Positions 57,601 to 64,000 of a stretch of DNA of 64,000 nt are shown piece after piece. The number at the start of each line of letters is the position of its first letter. The first letter of the stretch is position 1. The notes beneath the pieces were generated by a model. That model did not search any database and had not been told where the DNA came from. It was given only the letters and a program-made list of their open reading frames with translations. A program made the position numbers and the translations under genes. This DNA comes from Metallyticus violacea (lineage: Eukaryota > Arthropoda > Insecta > Mantodea > Metallyticidae): positions 71,215,501 through 71,279,500 of the forward strand of contig CM060833.1 of assembly GCA_030762175.1 (NCBI GenBank). The letters are read 5' to 3'.

Positions 57601-58263
57601 ACCCACAAAGTTCCTATGACGTGCTAAGTGTTTAGCGTTGCTTTCACAGCAACAATTCGTTGCTACGATCAATTTGGGATACACTGTAAGGTTCTTAATA
57701 CCCAGCGAGTACTGTTGATGCTTAAATACGAATGGAGAAAAAATTTGCATATAAAAGTGATGACCTTATTCCCTCAGAAGCAAAACGGGGAACTGACAAA
57801 CGGTATTATGTTAAATGCTTTCATTAGAAAACACAAAAAGCAATGCTTATCAAAATAAAAAATATCTCCTATCCTTTTAAAGAGGGATGTACTTGCAGTT
57901 TCATGTGATTTCCAATTCTAAATGACATTAATGTATTTAAAATGTGCCAATTATACATCACTGATAATGTTACCATATCTTTTTTCAGCATACAGAAAAT
58001 GATTTCTTTGAGTTTAATTTATGGATGCATACCCTTTCATTCCATATTTTAGAACAATTCCAGACAAATACATCTTATTTTTATACTACTTATTTATTGT
58101 CGCTTTAATTGAACGAACTTGTTGCGTTATATCATTATTCAGTTTTGAGCATTACTGGACAAAGGACCCTCGGTGCTTAGTCGCCTTTCTATACGATTTA
58201 TTTCATTATCATCGTTTTTAACGACACGAGGTCGTGATAAGAATATATCCAAACAGGAAGCCG

Positions 58264-58305
<42 letters not shown>

Positions 58306-58480
58306 AATGACAGTCTAGTCAAGATGGCTGGAGCCCCGAAATGACGTCATCCAATATAATTTCTAAATCAACTCGCTCGATACGTTCATTTTATTTACAT
58401 ACCATAAGAACATTTAACAAATTTGCACTCTTTCTCTGTCCATGCGCTCCATGTCATTGTCCTTATTGGAAATCGTATTA
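54650..58480. other. no recognised gene; (TTA)n at 58264-58305
   Basis: Very AT-rich, especially 55950-57100. A segment near 55438-55510 (AGTGGTTGAGTGGTTGTGCG) resembles a tRNA A box with a poor B box, perhaps an old SINE. An 82-codon frame at 57379-57627 ends near a donor-like AAAGTGAGTT, but I see no acceptor and no known domain. Confidence 0.4.
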
Positions 58481-58488
58481 TAGATTAA

Positions 58489-59350
58489 TTAAAAAAAATA
58501 TTTACACCATATTAATCTTACTTTAAGGCGGTTTTTATAGAAGTGAGATTCGCGGGGGCGGCAAGAGTCCGATGCCACTCGAATTACAATTACTTGTTGC
58601 TGGCCTGTGACCATCTCGATGTACTTGTTTCTTGCAGTGACTTTACCCAAGGGTCCACCTCGTACCCCAGGTATCTCAGGGGCCCGAAGTTGCCGTTTTG
58701 TGCTCTCGTGGTCACGGGAAAAGGCAGATGAAAGGAGATGATGCAAATTATTTACATCTCTGACGCGTTTATGGACGAGCACCTGGTTCGCTGCCTTTAA
58801 CTGCGAAATTGCCTTGCTGCCCGAACATGCGATCCATTGAGATCTGATTGGGTGCAATTATTTCATGTTCGGAAGTTAATATAGTCTTAATCTCGGGTGA
58901 GTGAATTCCGAAGGAGTGTTAAAATACGAGAGTTGGAACCGCGTAACCGCAATATTGTACTCTAAGAAACTGCATGAGGATCATCACGCGCACTTAACTG
59001 ACGACTGCACTAAACACCCCATAACAGAAATGAATGAATGAACTGCGTTGAACTGAATACTGACTCCAACTGATATCTGAAAAACCGAATCATCAGGAAT
59101 GAAAAACTGCTTTGACTGCCTGCTGTATTTGAATCGAATACTTGAATGCATCCTTCGCGTTGGACGTTTCCAATGTGGCCACGTGGATTTCTTAGCCCAT
59201 AAGAGTTTTCAAGGGCGCGCCCACGGGAGCTGGGCTCTTGAAATTATTTAATGTGATTGCCGAGTTCCGACTCACCTAGACGCTAACTTTTAACTCTGCA
59301 AAACTCTCGTTTCCGATAGGTTAACTTTTAAACATATTATCGCGTGGTAT
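58489..59350 (-). other. unclassified GC-richer block, possibly retroelement-derived
   Basis: The minus strand has a 122-codon frame (58857-58489) reading AANQVLVHKRVRDVNNLHHL and VTARNKYIEMVTGQQQVIVI. Upstream of it lies a stretch with repeated CAGTTC wording (59030-59060), similar in style to the possible LTR at 6.4 kb. No known domain, TATA box or primer site could be fixed. Retroelement origin is an inference only. Confidence 0.3.
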
Positions 59351-59359
59351 GAGAGGCCT

Positions 59360-62140
59360 GTCACACCTTTACCGGCTACTGAAGAATTTTGTACCGGCTC
59401 TGAGGAGATTTGACAACTAAAGAAAATAAAAAAGGCTTTTGTTTCCGTCTTTCACGGCACACCTGTGGTCATTTAGCTATTGTTGCCTTCGGGGGCCTTC
59501 GCTTGAGGCTAAAAGGGAGGGAGGGTACCAGGTAGCCTTCAAATGTACATGCATTTCCTTGTTAAATGTAGCATTCCGTATGCAATAAAAAAGATATTAA
59601 CTATTATATATCTGATATCTAAATTCGCTTGCGGGCGGGGGTGTGAAGACCTGTCACAGCTTTCAACCTCAATAATGTTTTTTTTATTATTTTTTATTTT
59701 TTTATTATTTTTAATACACTTCTGCAAAATATAACTTAATAAAGAGGCATCAGAATTCTTACGCACTTAACAAAGTTCAAACCCCCTAGCAAAGCAAGAA
59801 TACAAAATATCAGCCACCGCCGGCAGGTAAACAAGTTCTGATAACTGACAGCATAAGGAGAGAGGTTGTTTATAGCTCGTGACTTCTGTCCGCTTTCAGC
59901 TGTTGTCTAGAGTTCAGTACCAGCAACTTCATTCTGGTTTTGGGGCTTAGAAATTCCTATGCTATTCACCATATTTATAAAAAAAGGAACAATAGCTATA
60001 AGATATATTTTGCAGTTATTTTACAATAGGATGTTCCCCTTATATCTATAATAAAATAATTGAACATGCAACTTACTAGTTCCAAGAAGAAAAAAATAGC
60101 ACCATTGTAAAGAGCAGTTTTGAAAGTTTTATATCAGATATCAGATGTGTCCCTCATGCTCACTAATTATCCTGCATTGATAGGAAAGTATCTGTCATCA
60201 CGGTTGATACTATATACTTAAAGTATCTGAATGCATTCGAGAGGCATTTCAGAGAAGTCCACGGAAATCCATCAATCGGGTTAGAGTACCACTGAACATC
60301 CCATCAACAACATGCATACCGTTCTCCATAGCATATTACGTTGACATGAACGTCATCAGATGCCAGGCATAATCAGAACATATTTAAAACAAACTATTTC
60401 GGAAGGACTCATACCAGTTACAACGGAACATTCACCTTCCAGGACATCATGGAAATGTTGATCAACACAAGTAAAGTTGTTTTTAATAGTCCTGGCGAAC
60501 GAGTAAAAGATGCGCAGTGGTTTCTGGTCCAGTTCATTTTCTGTTTATGCATTTATATGGGAATCAGGTTAGTATCTCTCTAACTTCCGTACTGAACACA
60601 CTGTAGGGACGGTTTGTTGCACAACTGCACCACGCTCATCTTTCTCTCTTGCAATTTTTTGTTACATTTATGCATCTGAGAATTTATTCCCACAACAAAT
60701 TTCCTAGAATTGTCTCACGCAGATAGAAACAAAATCATCCGCCAGAAATATTCATAACTTCCCTCATCCTTTCTATTTCCTGGTATTCGTACCAGAGGTA
60801 ACCATGCGTCTTTCATTAATGAAGGTTCTGGTATTTAAAGGGCTTAAGTGAATGGGTAGGGAAGAAAGTTTTTGACTGCTTGAAAAGGAACAAACATATA
60901 AAAAGATTCTCAACACATTTTTGAGAGGTGAATTTTTTAACTTTTTTTCACTTCGATATATTGACATACTTTGAGCGCTTTTTAAAATGCGTAAATATTT
61001 GCAGAAACTTTTATAACGATCCAAAACAGGTAAAAAACGGTTTTAAGCATTAAAATAGGCAACAGAAACCAAAATATGCGAAAAAAGGGAGAGGGGCAAA
61101 ATAAAAGTTGACCCCGCAGACCCCAAATGTACGGAAACATATTCATTTTTATCTACCCAAATAGAAAAGGCATTTTGTCTAACTTCCGAGCTCTGGTCAT
61201 AATATTTACGGACACTTTCCCACCAAGCTGGTTAGATATCTTCCGCGCATGCCTAAGAGTATGTGCGACCTTTGGATATCAGATGGATTAAGCAACTTCA
61301 GAGAATGCTGTTTTTTTTTCCCTTGTATTTTTGAGGTTATTGTCTATATTACCCCAGATATTATTTTTTTAACGTATTTCTTGTTTATCTGGAATCAATT
61401 CAATCACGTTTGAGCCATCCAGCACTCACGAGTTATTTTGAAAACCTTCGTAAGAAGCCCCCCCTTGTTGTTATGAATTGAAGGAACGCTTTTCTTTTAA
61501 TGTGAAGTTGTTAAGTTTAATCTTCAGTTTAAAAGTTTCAAGCTTATCATGTCATATTAATGAAGTGCATAATATACAGGTGTTAAACCGTTGGAAGCTG
61601 TGTAGAGAAGCTGAAAACAAGAAAAAGAGTCAATGTCAAAATATACTCTATTTCACTTACTCGTCTAGTTACACATTTTTTTATGTTTTAAATGCTACCG
61701 CCGTACAGCTCAAAAGGACCACTCTGAGCTTCAACAGGTAAACGCCTTATTACGATTATCGTGCTCTCTTATACGCTCTGCTTGTCTGCTTTATCTGCTG
61801 ATATCCCGTTCAACGAGATGACAAAGCTTCAATAGGTCATCAGTACACGATGGCCTTAAAACAGGTGGAAATCCAAAGGATTGAATTAAAAAGCACGGCC
61901 AAGTCACTGATACCCTAAGATTTGCCCATTTGTGTCGGAATCACTGATATAAGTTGAGTAGGTTTATAGAAGAAGGGTCCTTAAGGAAATATAAATAAAT
62001 TGAGATATTTGCAATCAGAGATTTAATAAAAGTTTTAATTAAAAATTACATTTAAACTATATGTAAGCCAACTTTTTAATATATACGAATTTTAGTAAAA
62101 ATAAAAAACTATCTTGAAAGTATAACGACGACGATGATAA
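59360..62140. other. no recognised gene
   Basis: No element identified. Around 59869-59902 a TTTATAG lies about 27 bp before TTTCAGC, which could be a weak core promoter, but nothing supports it. Confidence 0.4.
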
Positions 62141-62148
62141 TAACAACC

Positions 62149-62149
<1 letters not shown>

Positions 62150-62222
<73 letters not shown>
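62150..62222 (+). repeat. (AAT)n microsatellite
   Basis: About 24 triplets; gives an artefactual poly-Leu frame on the minus strand. Confidence 0.97.
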
Positions 62223-62224
<2 letters not shown>

Positions 62225-62587
62225 TAAGCTTGAGCATGGCCCTTTTTCATAAATTAACAATAAATGAGTTTTATAAGGGTAAATAATACTTTAATGTGTT
62301 TTATTTTAGATGAAATTATTTTTCAATACACATTTTTGAAACAGAATGAAATAAAAGCTAGTCATATTTGCTACAATATCTCGAAGAGTTATAAGTTTAC
62401 AAATTACTTTTATCAAACATTCTCTCCAACCATGCACAGTTCTCTTTGTCCATATATTTGAACACGTCAAGAATATAATTTTCTTTCACGTATTTTACCG
62501 GTATCTGATCCAGGTTTCAAGTTCACTATCTTCATGCAAACCTTAAATTTTGAAGGATAGGTTCTGCACTCTACCATAGCTTGCTGA

Positions 62588-62858
62588 TTTGTTTTATTTA
62601 CGGACGCTGTTTTAACATCTCAGGTCATTAGAGTCTGATTAAAATTCAGGGCGTAAAATGGCCGATAAATTTTGCTCAGAGGTCTCTTCTTTCAGGCTTG
62701 AGGTTATTTTAAGCCGTGAATCTATGACTTGGGACCCATGGCTTTACTTCCCTTTCGAAGGAAGCCATACTTAGGATTTTTACGCACGAAAAAAAAAAAA
62801 ACCATCGATCCTGACCGGGATTGAACCTGCGATCTTGGGTTTACGAGGAGCTGAAATA
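62588..62858 (-). repeat. SINE family A copy, 5' end lost
   Basis: In reverse: TTTATTTACGGACGCTGTTT, CTCAGGTCATTAGAGTC, TTTGCTCAGAGGTCTCTTCT, TTTCGAAGGAAGCCATACTT and GGATTTTTACGCACG. An A-run follows, then a damaged B box (GGGATTGAACC). The A-box end is replaced by unrelated sequence. Confidence 0.88.
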
Positions 62859-63086
62859 TGTAGCAAGGCAGAAGGGATAGTCTTCCTTTTTACAATTTTG
62901 CTTTGATTATTCCCAAGTTCTTGTCCCAATATTGTGTTTTCAGACAAGAAACGGGATAAATGAGCCCCAGTATGCTGGTGAGCACGGTATGGTGCCGTTT
63001 ACTGTGTATTTCAGTTGTCCCTGAGCGGAAAAAATACGTAAATTACCCTTGATCTTCTTTCAAGGGTAATTTAGACATTAGATAGA

Positions 63087-63302
63087 CACTGATGTTACAT
63101 GAGATGAAATGATAAATTGAGAAAGGATTTTTTTAAAGGAAGGAAACGTCCAGGCATAAGTTTAGGGTACCTCCCCGGCATTTGCCATTTATGAGGCCTG
63201 AGGAAAACCTAAAGAAATCTCAGTCTGGAAGGACGGTTCTGGCTGGAATCGAACCCCAGAATTCCCGCTCATGAATCGACTTCGGCCACTCGTGGCAGTT
63301 TT
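63087..63302 (-). repeat. SINE family B copy, decayed head
   Basis: Tail ATGAGATGAAATGATAAATT, body GTTTAGGGTACCTCCCCGGC and ATTTGCCATTTATGAGGCC, B box GGAATCGAACCCC, and head CGACTTCGGCCACTCGTGGC with a ~10-bp A-box deletion. Confidence 0.88.
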
Positions 63303-63309
63303 CTGTCTT

Positions 63310-64000
63310 CTTGAAACTAGTACTAAAGTATATATTTTTACTTTTATTTCGATTGAGTTCCATTTCACTTCACTTTGGTTTCTATAAAGACACATTAACA
63401 CATACTAGCATTAAAAACTGCAATGCACACAGATAACTGCATATCCAGCAACAAACAGGGTTGCTATTCACTCAAATGCTGAAAGTTTGACACGAAACTT
63501 AGCTGAAATATTGTATACAAAATGGAGGTTCATATAAAAGGATAAAAAAAAAAAACTGTCTCCATACCTAAAGACCCAACTTTCAGACAGCTTTTCTACT
63601 GTTTTTGGCAGAAAAAAAGTGTGACGGTGAGCCATCATGCACGTACCACAAATCGCGAACAGCATTCTGAAATGTTGAGATTAACAATTCCAACAGAATA
63701 AATAAAAAACAACAACAACAACGAAAGCGTCAAAAAACCTACGAGAAGACCGAACATTTCTAAAAAAAAATTTAAAAACACGGTCCTGTTATATATGGAA
63801 ACTGTTATTTCACACCGCCCTATATAGAACACAAGTTCAGATGAGAGAGGCTCGCAGTTCCGTTCTTGGAGGAGGACACATTAGTACAGCATAAGGCAGA
63901 AAATTCGTAGTTCGAATTCCCGAATAAAAAATTAATGTAATTCGAAAAGTAAGTGAAAGAGATTGTGTGTTTATAGGAACTTTCTTGTTTCCAGAACTTC
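63310..64000. other. no recognised gene; possible tRNA-like remnant near 63890
   Basis: GTAGTTCGAATTCCCGAAT at 63908-63926 has the form of a tRNA B box and may end an old SINE that starts near 63850. Single copy, so unproven. Confidence 0.3.

Noticed and set aside
57379..57627. Frame ending near a splice-donor-like AAAGTGAGTT, considered as an exon
   Set aside because: No ATG at its start, no acceptor with a pyrimidine tract upstream, no domain recognised on either strand.
59869..59902. TTTATAG about 27 bp before TTTCAGC, considered a core promoter
   Set aside because: Both elements are weak matches and nothing around them (GC content, donor, conserved frame) supports a transcription unit.
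62057..62260. 67-codon poly-leucine frame resembling a membrane segment
   Set aside because: Translation of an (AAT)n microsatellite on the opposite strand.

Overview
The window looks like intergenic or intronic DNA from a repeat-rich arthropod nuclear genome. It is AT-rich, has no operons or dense coding, and is full of microsatellites, tRNA-derived SINEs, decayed Tc1/mariner-type transposons and Jockey- and RTE-like LINEs. I cannot name the species. The TE mix fits chelicerates and several insect orders equally well. No complete host protein-coding gene is present; most open frames over 60 codons are chance, microsatellite or transposon-derived.

Layout. 1-8 kb: fragments of two SINE families (called A and B here), a mariner with both terminal repeats (1806-3071), and a decayed uncharacterised gene-family copy on the minus strand (3.1-5.2 kb) split by a second mariner. 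A TATA/Inr/primer-site arrangement at 5.87-6.67 kb resembles an LTR. 9-13.4 kb: a minus-strand LINE fragment directly followed by a 5S-rRNA-like segment, an RTE-like LINE tail, a foldback element, SINE B, and a 124-bp hairpin insertion flanked by a 12-bp duplication. 14-19.5 kb: two copies of a dispersed repeat with a C2H2 zinc-finger-like frame, a ~145-bp satellite array, and a near-perfect palindrome of about 340 bp. 20-25 kb: an unrecognised coding-like segment, a deleted transposon with ~90-bp terminal repeats, and an RTE-like reverse transcriptase fragment. 28-31 kb: three inverted monomers of the same satellite and a transposase C-terminus. 32.7-37 kb: a Jockey-like LINE carrying a SINE A, apparently inside another GC-rich repeat (second copy at 53.5-53.95 kb), followed by a SINE B with a 13-bp duplication. 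39-45 kb: a 674-bp two-ended non-autonomous transposon and two mariners interrupted by SINE A, SINE B and a hAT-like sequence. 45.6-48.8 kb: more zinc-finger repeat pieces and a transposase C-terminus. 49.15-49.30 kb: the best host signal, a GC-rich promoter with CCAAT and GC boxes, a TATA-like element, an arthropod initiator and a strong 5' splice donor. Everything to the right could be its first intron. 54-64 kb: two more SINE A copies, one SINE B, and long stretches where nothing was recognised.

The nesting gives a relative history: satellite and gene-family copies are oldest and most decayed, then mariners and LINEs, then SINEs A and B, which interrupt the others and still show target-site duplications. 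All calls come from reading the sequence; no database search was possible.
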